DNA of 64,000 nucleotides, from contig CAKSNY010000002.1 in assembly GCA_934476455.1 (NCBI GenBank), positions 76,856 through 140,855 of the forward strand, in the 5' to 3' direction. The stretch's first letter is position 1; each line of letters opens with the position of its first letter. The DNA comes from an uncultured Clostridia bacterium (GTDB lineage: Bacteria > Bacillota > Clostridia > UMGS1883). The position numbers were made by a program, and so were the translations under genes. Below the pieces are notes generated by a model that saw nothing but the letters and a program-made list of their open reading frames with translations, searched no databases and was not told where the DNA came from. Shown here in pieces: positions 50,428 to 58,765 of this stretch.

Positions 50428-53100
50428 ATGAAAAAAATTCTTGCGTTAATTCTTGCAACTGCGATGTCTTTGTCACTTGTGACATGCGTGGCTGCAGAAG
50501 GTGCAGCAGATTTTGAAGAACTTGTGGAATTTAACTTTTATTACCCGACTAACAGTTCTTCAAATGTAGTTGAGTTTAATGACTCAGCAAAAGGAACAAC
50601 GGCAACCCCTGCAGGAAACTTTACTGTGGGATATGGAAGTTATTCAGGAAGTACAACTAATGACTACCTTACCTATACTGCCAAAGGGGCAGATGCTTCA
50701 GGTAATGGCTATATCTCGATGCCGTATTTGTCACATTACTTTGGCTTGGAAGATGATGCAAGACTTCTTTCCCGTGATGCAGTTTTAACATTTTCAGCTG
50801 AGGTAATGGCTAAACAAACAACCGGTGCATATATGGACTTTATTTGCCTTGGAATGGGTGAACAGGGAAGCGGTATTGAGGCTGAAGCAATTGTCTTTGG
50901 TGAAGGCGGAAAGCATATGTCAAATACAGAGCTTACATATGCTGCTAATCAGTGGTATAAAGTTGTGTTTGAAGTAAATACAATTTCAGATACATATAAA
51001 GTTACAATTCAGCCTATTACAAATCAGGACGGCGGCACAGAGGGTGAAGCACAACTCCTTTCACAGGGCGGGACTGCAGGAATTAAATTCAGAGGCTTCC
51101 GTATAGCGATGGGTGCTTCAACCCAGGGTGAGGTATTGTGTGTTGACAACATAAAAACCGAAGGTAAAATTTTAGTTCCGAGCTATGAATCTGTAGTGCG
51201 TAACGGTAATGATTACATTGTTAATATGGGAGTAAATAAACTGGACAGTGCAGCGACTTCAAAAATTAAAGTGGAAACAACTTCTGGTCAAGAAATTTCT
51301 GCACAGGTTGCACTTTCTGATGTAACAAGACCCAATGAAAATAATGGTGTTAATACCTCTATAACCGTTACACCGTCAAAGCTCACGGCAGGTGAAACTT
51401 ATAACATAGTTATTGATAAAAGCATAGTAGTGGATAATAAGTTTTCTTACGCAAACGATATTATTATACCTATAGCTTATGATTATTTGGCATCTCAGGT
51501 TATCGCACCCTCTGACGGTGACAAGGTTAAAACATCTCAGGTGGCTCAGCTTAAAGCAGCTGTAGCGTCAGAAGGTGTAAAAGGTGTAACATTCTTATTA
51601 GACGGACAGAAAATTGACCTGACAAAAACAGGAAGCGAACTTGAATCAGATATATATTCACTATCAAAGGAAGCAGGAAGCTTAAGTATAGGCAGGCACA
51701 CCTTTGAGGTGTATTCATTTAATGTTGACGGCAGTATGAACTATGATTCAGCGGATTTTGAGGTTTATCAGGATAATGAAGCAATTTTGGGATACTGTTA
51801 TTTTGATTTAGTTTCTCAGAAGAATATTGGTGATGCTGTTCTCCCCGGAGATTTTGACAAGCATAGCAGTTTTTGGTTCAGCACAGGAAGTTCATATAAA
51901 ACGCCTACTCTTGCGACAGGCAAAGACGGTGCAGGTGATTACGCATTGGAGCTTCCCTTCAGCGGTACAGGTAATGATATACAGCCTTTTTTTGAACCGA
52001 GTATAGGACTTTCCGGAAAAATAAAGTATTCCTTTGATATTAAGACAGATAAAATAGAGTCAAAAACATTATATTTTGAAATTAAAGGACATTCAGATAG
52101 TATAGCAAAGGCAACAGGAACAGCTGTTGATAATGTGAAAATTAATTCTGAAGGAAAATTATGGCATGATGATGGCGGCACATCAAAATACGGAAATATA
52201 ACAAATTGGAAATCAAGTGACTTTATTCATGTAGAGTTTGTTGTTGACACAGTTAACGGCACACTTACTGCTTATGCGGACGGTAAAGAAATCTTTAAAG
52301 ACAGCAGTAAATTCAAGTCCATAAATAAAATAATGATTGGTTATTATGGTACAGGTACGCAGTCAGTTATATTTGACAATTTAAAGCTTTCAGCCGATGC
52401 AACAGTGGATACCTTAAAGAATGTTACATATAACAGTGGAAGCGGTGATACTGCAGTCATTGATGGTTACATTCCCAAAACTGCTACGAGCATAAGTTTT
52501 GAATTCCCCTATATGGTACACAAGGGCTATGTAAAGGCTGAACTTAATGGAAAAGCAATAGAATCCTCAAAGATTTCCACATCCAAAACTGATGCAGAAA
52601 CTGCCAGAATCGAGCTTCTTGCTACAAATGAAGCTGCAAGCGGTTTGTCAGCTTATGTAAACAAGGCTACAATTACACTTGACAACCTTTCTGGAAATGA
52701 TGTTATACGCATTTATGTTCCAAGTAAGGAAAATTATGTAGTTGCTCTGAAACAGGGAACTGCTTCAAGCGTAGAATACAAACAATTTGCAAATGTTTTT
52801 GAAACAAAGCTTTATGTTGTTGGAAGCGACGGTCTTTATTTTGAAAAGGTTAATGGGGATATAGATGCAACAACAAAATTTGAATTTGTAAAAATTGCAA
52901 ATATCGGAAACACAACCTTGCCGGCAGCTCTTTTCCAGGCAACTTATACAGGTGAAGACCTTGATAATGTGAAGATTATAAAAGAAAACGTGTCTGCAAA
53001 TAGCAAGAGTGTATTTGGCGGTTGTATGGCTGTTGACGAAGGTAATGATTACAGAGCCTTCTTCTGGAATGCAGATAGTCTTACTCCGTTATTACCCTGA
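50428..53100 (+). CDS. Large secreted protein with two lectin-like jelly-roll segments
   Basis: An 890-residue exported protein; the signal peptide ends near residue 23. Residues about 35-250 and 460-660 look like two concanavalin-A/LamG-type beta sandwiches, each with a segment like NQWYKVVFEVNTISDTYKV or SDFIHVEFVVDTVNGTLTAY followed by VDNIK or FDNLKLS. Between them lie Ig-like strands (SKLTAGETYNIVIDKS; FLLDGQKIDL). No catalytic motif, SLH or LPXTG anchor is seen, and the C-terminus ends plainly. A role in binding the polysaccharide outside the cell is inferred from architecture and position only. Confidence 0.7.
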   Translation: MKKILALILATAMSLSLVTCVAAEGAADFEELVEFNFYYPTNSSSNVVEFNDSAKGTTATPAGNFTVGYGSYSGSTTNDYLTYTAKGADASGNGYISMPYLSHYFGLEDDARLLSRDAVLTFSAEVMAKQTTGAYMDFICLGMGEQGSGIEAEAIVFGEGGKHMSNTELTYAANQWYKVVFEVNTISDTYKVTIQPITNQDGGTEGEAQLLSQGGTAGIKFRGFRIAMGASTQGEVLCVDNIKTEGKILVPSYESVVRNGNDYIVNMGVNKLDSAATSKIKVETTSGQEISAQVALSDVTRPNENNGVNTSITVTPSKLTAGETYNIVIDKSIVVDNKFSYANDIIIPIAYDYLASQVIAPSDGDKVKTSQVAQLKAAVASEGVKGVTFLLDGQKIDLTKTGSELESDIYSLSKEAGSLSIGRHTFEVYSFNVDGSMNYDSADFEVYQDNEAILGYCYFDLVSQKNIGDAVLPGDFDKHSSFWFSTGSSYKTPTLATGKDGAGDYALELPFSGTGNDIQPFFEPSIGLSGKIKYSFDIKTDKIESKTLYFEIKGHSDSIAKATGTAVDNVKINSEGKLWHDDGGTSKYGNITNWKSSDFIHVEFVVDTVNGTLTAYADGKEIFKDSSKFKSINKIMIGYYGTGTQSVIFDNLKLSADATVDTLKNVTYNSGSGDTAVIDGYIPKTATSISFEFPYMVHKGYVKAELNGKAIESSKISTSKTDAETARIELLATNEAASGLSAYVNKATITLDNLSGNDVIRIYVPSKENYVVALKQGTASSVEYKQFANVFETKLYVVGSDGLYFEKVNGDIDATTKFEFVKIANIGNTTLPAALFQATYTGEDLDNVKIIKENVSANSKSVFGGCMAVDEGNDYRAFFWNADSLTPLLP

Positions 53101-53135
53101 GCATAAAAAATATTACTACGAGGTGCAAACTTAAA

Positions 53136-54194
53136 ATGTGCGAAAAAATTCAGACTCCTGACATTAAACTTCCAAAATATTGGAGATATACACTTGAAGA
53201 TGCAGAAAGAGCAGTCAGCAGAATAAAAAAAGGCACGGTTCAGGAATTTGTTTCTGCAGGGGGAAGAAAAATACACCGTATTTTTTACGGCAGAAAGAAT
53301 GAATGGCAGCGGACTGCAAACTACAGCTCTGCGGCAGGCAGCCGTGATATTACCTGCTATGCAAAAAAAGACAATCCATCTTACCGTCCAACTCTTTTTC
53401 TGGTAGGAGGAATTCATGGGTTTGAATTTGAAGGTTCAGTTGCACTTCTTAATCTTATTAATTTAATTGAATCAGGTGAGGATTACGCAGGTAATCCTCA
53501 CCCGATTCTTAAAATTCTTGATAACATTAATCTTATAATTATTCCATACGCAAATCCCGATGGCAGGGCAAGGGTTCCTCTTGCTGCTGCAGAGGGTATC
53601 ACTCTGGAAGAATTTCGATATTATGCGCAGGGGACATGGGCAGACGGTTCTTTATGCGATTGGCCCAAATGCAAAACAATTCACCCTATGCGTGGGGAGA
53701 TAGCGGGGCATTTAGGTGCGTATTATAATGATGACGGAATAAATCTTATGCACGATTTGTTTCCTTTCCCTACAGCGAAGGAAACGAAGCTCCTTTTTGA
53801 CACGGTGGATGAATATGTACCTGATATGACGGTGCTTTTGCACGGCGGTGCAAACAGCAATACTACAATTTTGCCACCTATGGCAGTGCATTTATCTTAC
53901 ATAGAAGAAACAGAAAAATTCTCACGACAACTTGCAAAGAGACTTGAAGGTGAGGGCCTTTATATGGATGTTTGTGAAACGGAGCAGGTAATGGAAGATA
54001 AGAGAATTCCTAACTATAATCTTGCATCTGCACTTACAAACACCTGTGGAGAGCCGTGTATTACATACGAGACTAATCAGGGACTGAATTTTGAAGGGAC
54101 AAGGCTCACCCTTGATGAAATATATGTTCATCATATGTTGTTGTTTGAAGAATTATGTAGGTTTATATCGGAAAAGAATAAAAACACTCAATAA
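53136..54194 (+). CDS. M14-type zinc carboxypeptidase family protein
   Basis: A 352-residue protein without a signal peptide. Zinc ligands are H94 and E97 in GGIHGFEFEG and H236 in VLLHGGANS; the general base is probably E312 in ITYETNQG. IIPYANPDGRARVP is also typical of M14 enzymes and of AstE/AspA-like deacylases. It sits between two secreted lectin-like proteins in a polysaccharide locus, so the substrate could be a peptide or acyl-amino part of a proteoglycan or glycopeptide; this is inference. The M14 fold is well supported, the activity is not. Confidence 0.82.
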   Translation: MCEKIQTPDIKLPKYWRYTLEDAERAVSRIKKGTVQEFVSAGGRKIHRIFYGRKNEWQRTANYSSAAGSRDITCYAKKDNPSYRPTLFLVGGIHGFEFEGSVALLNLINLIESGEDYAGNPHPILKILDNINLIIIPYANPDGRARVPLAAAEGITLEEFRYYAQGTWADGSLCDWPKCKTIHPMRGEIAGHLGAYYNDDGINLMHDLFPFPTAKETKLLFDTVDEYVPDMTVLLHGGANSNTTILPPMAVHLSYIEETEKFSRQLAKRLEGEGLYMDVCETEQVMEDKRIPNYNLASALTNTCGEPCITYETNQGLNFEGTRLTLDEIYVHHMLLFEELCRFISEKNKNTQ

Positions 54195-54214
54195 AGAACG
54201 GAAGGAGAAAAAAT

Positions 54215-55417
54215 ATGAAAAAAGTAATTTGTGCTTTGCTTGCAATGTCATTTTTGTTGTTGTCGGCAATATCTGTAATGGGATTTGAAAGCTATGTAAC
54301 AAACACTCAGCAGACGTGTCCTGTATATGAGGCTACATTAGTTGCAGGCGGTGATATGAATGACCCGAAAGCAGCATCAAGATATGAAGGTATTCCCAAT
54401 CCTTTCGTTGGAGGAACCAATGGATTAGGTAAGGGTACCTATGGTTATGAAAAAATAAGTGAAGGAAATTATTGCACCAGACTTTCAGCGTCATCAGGTG
54501 CAGGTCCGTATATCGGACACTACGACAGCTATCGTATAACAGGAACTATATTTGTGGAATTTGATTTCAAGGTTGACAAGGGTAAAGGAAAGTTTGAAGT
54601 AGGATTCTGGGGAAAAACTCCTGATGGGGGTAAATCGGTTTTCAATACGCTTTTATTTATAGATGAAAACAGAAAGCTTACTGTTCCGCAGATAACAAAT
54701 CAGGAAAATTATGAAGAATATGAAACCTTTCCGGTCAATGAATGGTTTAAATGTAAGGCTGTTATAGATATCAAGCATAGCAAATGCTCGGTATTTATTG
54801 CACCTGCAGGAAAGGAATATGTGGAATTGTCGCTTGATGTTCCGATGCCGGGCAAGGATTCTGTCGGTTATTCACAATTCAGAATATCTTATTATGCAAT
54901 AACATCGGAAACCACTACGACTTCATGCTTTGTTGATAACCTTTATATTAAATATAATGTTGGATATAACAAGGACTTACTGAAAAAAGCATTCCTGACA
55001 AAGATAGATGAACCGGGGGCATTGGCACGTACAGTTGAGATTTTGATAGACAGATACAACAAAAGGGTATATCCCATGGAAGAAGAAGGCAAAAGATATT
55101 TGTCCCTCAGATTTGTGTCAGACTGTCTGCGTGCCATGTTATCATATGATAACGCTACAGGGCTTATAACAATTAATCACAATGACAGGATTATCAGTAT
55201 TTTAAACGGTGTCATTACCGTGAACGGTAATGTATACAGCCCGGATGCCGCACCAAGGATTTATGAAAACAGATGCTATTTATCTGTGAAAACTTTCGCA
55301 GATATTTTTAACACCAATATGTATTATGATGACAAATATACATTGCTTACTGATTATGCAGACGTAACGGAACAGGATTTCAATGTTCTTACCGCATTGT
55401 TGGAGGAATATTTATGA
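54215..55417 (+). CDS. Secreted protein: lectin-like segment plus copper-amine-oxidase-type stalk domain
   Basis: A 400-residue exported protein with a signal peptide (about 1-24). Residues about 60-250 form a jelly-roll-like region with FVEFDFKVDKGKGKFEVGF and VNEWFKCKAVIDIKHSKCSV followed by CFVDNLYIKY. Residues about 290-395 match the stalk (CuAO N1-like) domain widespread in clostridial surface proteins: YLSLRFVSDCLRAMLSYD, ITINHNDRIISILNG, VTVNGNVYS-like and CYLSVKTFADIF. It overlaps the lyase gene by four bases (ATGA), so the two are translated together. No catalytic residues were recognised. Confidence 0.75.
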   Translation: MKKVICALLAMSFLLLSAISVMGFESYVTNTQQTCPVYEATLVAGGDMNDPKAASRYEGIPNPFVGGTNGLGKGTYGYEKISEGNYCTRLSASSGAGPYIGHYDSYRITGTIFVEFDFKVDKGKGKFEVGFWGKTPDGGKSVFNTLLFIDENRKLTVPQITNQENYEEYETFPVNEWFKCKAVIDIKHSKCSVFIAPAGKEYVELSLDVPMPGKDSVGYSQFRISYYAITSETTTTSCFVDNLYIKYNVGYNKDLLKKAFLTKIDEPGALARTVEILIDRYNKRVYPMEEEGKRYLSLRFVSDCLRAMLSYDNATGLITINHNDRIISILNGVITVNGNVYSPDAAPRIYENRCYLSVKTFADIFNTNMYYDDKYTLLTDYADVTEQDFNVLTALLEEYL

Positions 55418-58400
55418 AAAAAACGATTTCATTGCTAATTGCATTTGTATTGATGTTTTCCGTTATATCAATACCGTCCTATGCATCGGATACACAGGCA
55501 CGGACATTTCTCAGAATTGATAATATTCTGGAATTTACGTGGAACTGTGAAGATGCAGACACTGTAGATATTTACGGAACGGAAAATCCGGGGGTTACGG
55601 ATAAGATTGATGTTGTATCAGGTCTTAATGCAACACTCGGAACATATAAATACGATTTTTTGTCAAAAGGCCAGGAAACATATAATGACTACTATATTTT
55701 TGAATTTAAAAGAGATAACAGCCTTTTAAAGAGAAAAATTGTAAAAACTGAATTTATTATTAAGCGCCGTGATAAAAAAATACGTAATATTGAGCATCCC
55801 TTTATTGCGGCAGACACCGAAAGTGTTGCGCGCGCAAAAGAATTGATACAGACCAATGAAAGCTATAAAAGAACATATGCTAAGCTGATTGAAGATTGTG
55901 ACAACCGTGTTAAGGACTATGTTGAGCCTGAAAAAATAGATTCAAGCAGCATCAGCACCGGCTCCTTTCCTATAAATATTTATTATCTTGGAATAGCATA
56001 TGTTCTGTCAGGTGACGAAAAATATCTGGTTGCAGGACGTAACGGCTTGATGTATGTTCTCAATTACATTCAGGAAAAACCCTCTATTGCTGTAGAAATA
56101 AAAAATGACTACTGGTATATAGAGGAGGCATTGCTTGGTTATGACCTTTTATACAATGGTCTTAATGAAGTTGACAGACAGATAATTGAAAACGGCTTGT
56201 TAAGACCATGGGCAGAAAGACTTGCTGCTGTAACAAGAGGAAGAAGCGCAAATCAGGGCGGTGTCAACCATGTGGTGCAAACAATCGGACTTTTGCTCAA
56301 AGACCAGGAATTAATTGACCTCGGATTGAATCTTGAAGGCTACGGCTTGCGTTTTAACTGGCTCAATGCCGTGAATGATGATGGTACTATGTGGAATCAG
56401 CCTCCAATGTATATGGTTGGGCTTGCACAGTACTATTACAGACTTGCGGAGTCTTATTGGAACAGCGGTTATGATATGTTTAATGAAACTATCAGCGGAG
56501 AGAGAACAACAGAGTTTTTGGGATACGATGCAAATTTCAGAGAACCCGAGTACGGAGATAATGTTACAGTAGAAAATATGAATCCTATGAAAACAAGGAT
56601 GGGCTTTTACTTCAATTATATTTATCCGAACAGGACATATCCCAGATTTGGAGATACCGACAGCGTTATCGAATACAATCTTAAATACAGCTCCGGAATG
56701 AGTAAGGAAATTTATGAAATTGTAAATTCACGTATGGATGACCCTCGTGCATCCTGGATTATAAGCGAGGCGCAGGGAAACAACAGAGAACGCGGAATAA
56801 TTCCTTATCGCTCGCTGTTTTTGGCAGATGCATTAGAAGAAACAGAGCCCTTCAAAATAGGAAATGAATATTTTGCAGAAGAAGGCTACAATAAGCTCGG
56901 AAGTACAATGTTTAAAGATTACGGATTAGCCCTTCTGAGAAGTCCCGGAAAAGCCGAGGATTCTACAGCTGCTACGCTTTACTGGAAAAGGTATCAGGAG
57001 CCACACGGACACCCCGATATGCTCAATATGACACTTTACGGTGCCGGGGCACTGAATATCAGCGATATGGGCTCCTTTACATACGGAAGCAAGGTGCATG
57101 TTGATTATGTGACTAAAACGGCAGGACACAATACAGTTATTATAGACGAAACGGAGCATTGGCCTGCAGCTTCCGGTGAGTCAGAAGTGATTTTTGAAGG
57201 TGAATCCTCAAGAGGATTTTTGGAAAATGCGGCAATAGGTCCTAGGAGCCGTGCCGTTAAGGGTTGGTCTGACAGAATCTATTCGCAGGGACGAAATGGA
57301 ATAGACTCTACTCTTTCACGTACATTGTGGCAGATAGATGACTATGCAATTGATGTATTCAAGGCGAGCGGAGATGGAAAAACACATAATTTCGACTACC
57401 TTTTAAATATCAACGGAGAGCTTACTTCTTCTTCAAGAGAATTAAAGGCGGAGACAGACGAAACGGCATCTCTCGGTAATAAGAATGCGGGATATACCTA
57501 TATTCAGAAATTGAAAAAATCTGCTGCATCAAATGAAATGTGGCACAATGAATATAGCATAAAGGATGGCGGAAAGCTGCGTATATCTATGCTTGGAGGA
57601 GATGATATGGAGGTTATAGCCGCAAAAGCCGCAAACAGGGATTATGAATTTGTGGACGAGAAGCTTGTTGTCAGAAAAACATCGGCGGAGGATACCACAT
57701 TTATAAGTGTTATGCAGCCAAAGAGAGAGAATGATGAATTCAGAAGCGTTACAGAAATTCCTGTAAGATTAAGAGGAAAGACCATTGACTGGGCTAATGC
57801 TGTTAAAATCAGTGATAATGAAGGTGCTGCTGATATTTTTATCTATGGCGAAACCTACGGAGTTAAGGAAGCCGGTGAATTGCAGTCAGACGGAGAATCC
57901 GCTTTTCTCAGAACAATAAACGGAGAGGACACCGTGCTTGGCGGTATGGGAGCCAGAGTTGTCAGCGGAAGAAACATTTCACTCAGTTTTAAGAGCCAAT
58001 CTTCCATGCAGTTTACAAAAATGTGTGACGGTTGTTACCGTCTTGATATGGGTGATGGACAGCAGAGGAAAACAGGAGTAAGAATCAGCGGACTTGGCGA
58101 AGGCTACACGGTATATAAAATGGAGCTTTCAGAAAAGAATAATTTAACAAAGTATTCTGATTCACTTAGCTTTGATGTAGAGTGTGAGGGTATTTATATT
58201 ATTACAAAAGGTGATTCCTATACTAACATGGATGAAAATATTTGCCTTGACTTTAGCAATACCAAAGAGAGTGCTGATGAATTGACTAACTCTGTAAAGG
58301 TTAAGGTTCTCGAAGAAGCGCCCGATGGAATTATTATAGAAGGAGAAGACTTCTTTGAAGAAGAAGGCGGTAAAGTTATTCTGGCTGACTATGATACAGA

Positions 58401-58752
58401 TTCTCGTTCGAAAACGATTGAAGCAAGTGCCTTCTACGGATGGGATTACAACGGTCACACCTTAAAATGGAAGGTTAATCTTCCGGCAGATGGTAAATAC
58501 CATTTGATGTACAGCTATTCAACATTAGGTGACGGAGGAGCGGACAGAACACTTCAAATCAATGACTCTGAAGTGTACGCTATGCACTTTAATATGACAA
58601 ACTCCTGGAGAGACAGAAAATTTGGTTTGTTACAAAATGATGATGGCTCCGATATCCTCTTTGATTTTAAAGAAGGAGAAAATATAATTACTATGGTCAA
58701 CATAGGTAATGGTCTTAATCTTGATTATATTAAGCTCATTCCTGCTGAGTAA
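55414..58752 (+). CDS. Secreted heparinase II/III-type polysaccharide lyase with C-terminal carbohydrate-binding domain
   Basis: An 1112-residue exported enzyme; signal peptide about 1-25. A short Ig-like part (about 30-120) precedes an alpha-helical toroid (about 130-440, with HPFIAADTESVARAKELI and NQGGVNHVVQTIG) and the heparinase II/III-type beta domain: PHGHPDMLNM with H531 and H533, then HVDYVTKTAGHNTVIID with Y565 and H572, the probable catalytic set. Residues about 975-1110 look like a CBM35/CBM6-type module (IIEGEDFFEEEGG at its start, LDYIKLIPAE at its end). Lyases of this clan cleave uronic-acid-containing glycans, producing the unsaturated ends that GH88 removes. Confidence 0.85.
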   Translation: MKKTISLLIAFVLMFSVISIPSYASDTQARTFLRIDNILEFTWNCEDADTVDIYGTENPGVTDKIDVVSGLNATLGTYKYDFLSKGQETYNDYYIFEFKRDNSLLKRKIVKTEFIIKRRDKKIRNIEHPFIAADTESVARAKELIQTNESYKRTYAKLIEDCDNRVKDYVEPEKIDSSSISTGSFPINIYYLGIAYVLSGDEKYLVAGRNGLMYVLNYIQEKPSIAVEIKNDYWYIEEALLGYDLLYNGLNEVDRQIIENGLLRPWAERLAAVTRGRSANQGGVNHVVQTIGLLLKDQELIDLGLNLEGYGLRFNWLNAVNDDGTMWNQPPMYMVGLAQYYYRLAESYWNSGYDMFNETISGERTTEFLGYDANFREPEYGDNVTVENMNPMKTRMGFYFNYIYPNRTYPRFGDTDSVIEYNLKYSSGMSKEIYEIVNSRMDDPRASWIISEAQGNNRERGIIPYRSLFLADALEETEPFKIGNEYFAEEGYNKLGSTMFKDYGLALLRSPGKAEDSTAATLYWKRYQEPHGHPDMLNMTLYGAGALNISDMGSFTYGSKVHVDYVTKTAGHNTVIIDETEHWPAASGESEVIFEGESSRGFLENAAIGPRSRAVKGWSDRIYSQGRNGIDSTLSRTLWQIDDYAIDVFKASGDGKTHNFDYLLNINGELTSSSRELKAETDETASLGNKNAGYTYIQKLKKSAASNEMWHNEYSIKDGGKLRISMLGGDDMEVIAAKAANRDYEFVDEKLVVRKTSAEDTTFISVMQPKRENDEFRSVTEIPVRLRGKTIDWANAVKISDNEGAADIFIYGETYGVKEAGELQSDGESAFLRTINGEDTVLGGMGARVVSGRNISLSFKSQSSMQFTKMCDGCYRLDMGDGQQRKTGVRISGLGEGYTVYKMELSEKNNLTKYSDSLSFDVECEGIYIITKGDSYTNMDENICLDFSNTKESADELTNSVKVKVLEEAPDGIIIEGEDFFEEEGGKVILADYDTDSRSKTIEASAFYGWDYNGHTLKWKVNLPADGKYHLMYSYSTLGDGGADRTLQINDSEVYAMHFNMTNSWRDRKFGLLQNDDGSDILFDFKEGENIITMVNIGNGLNLDYIKLIPAE

Positions 58753-58765
58753 ACGGAGGGATTGT

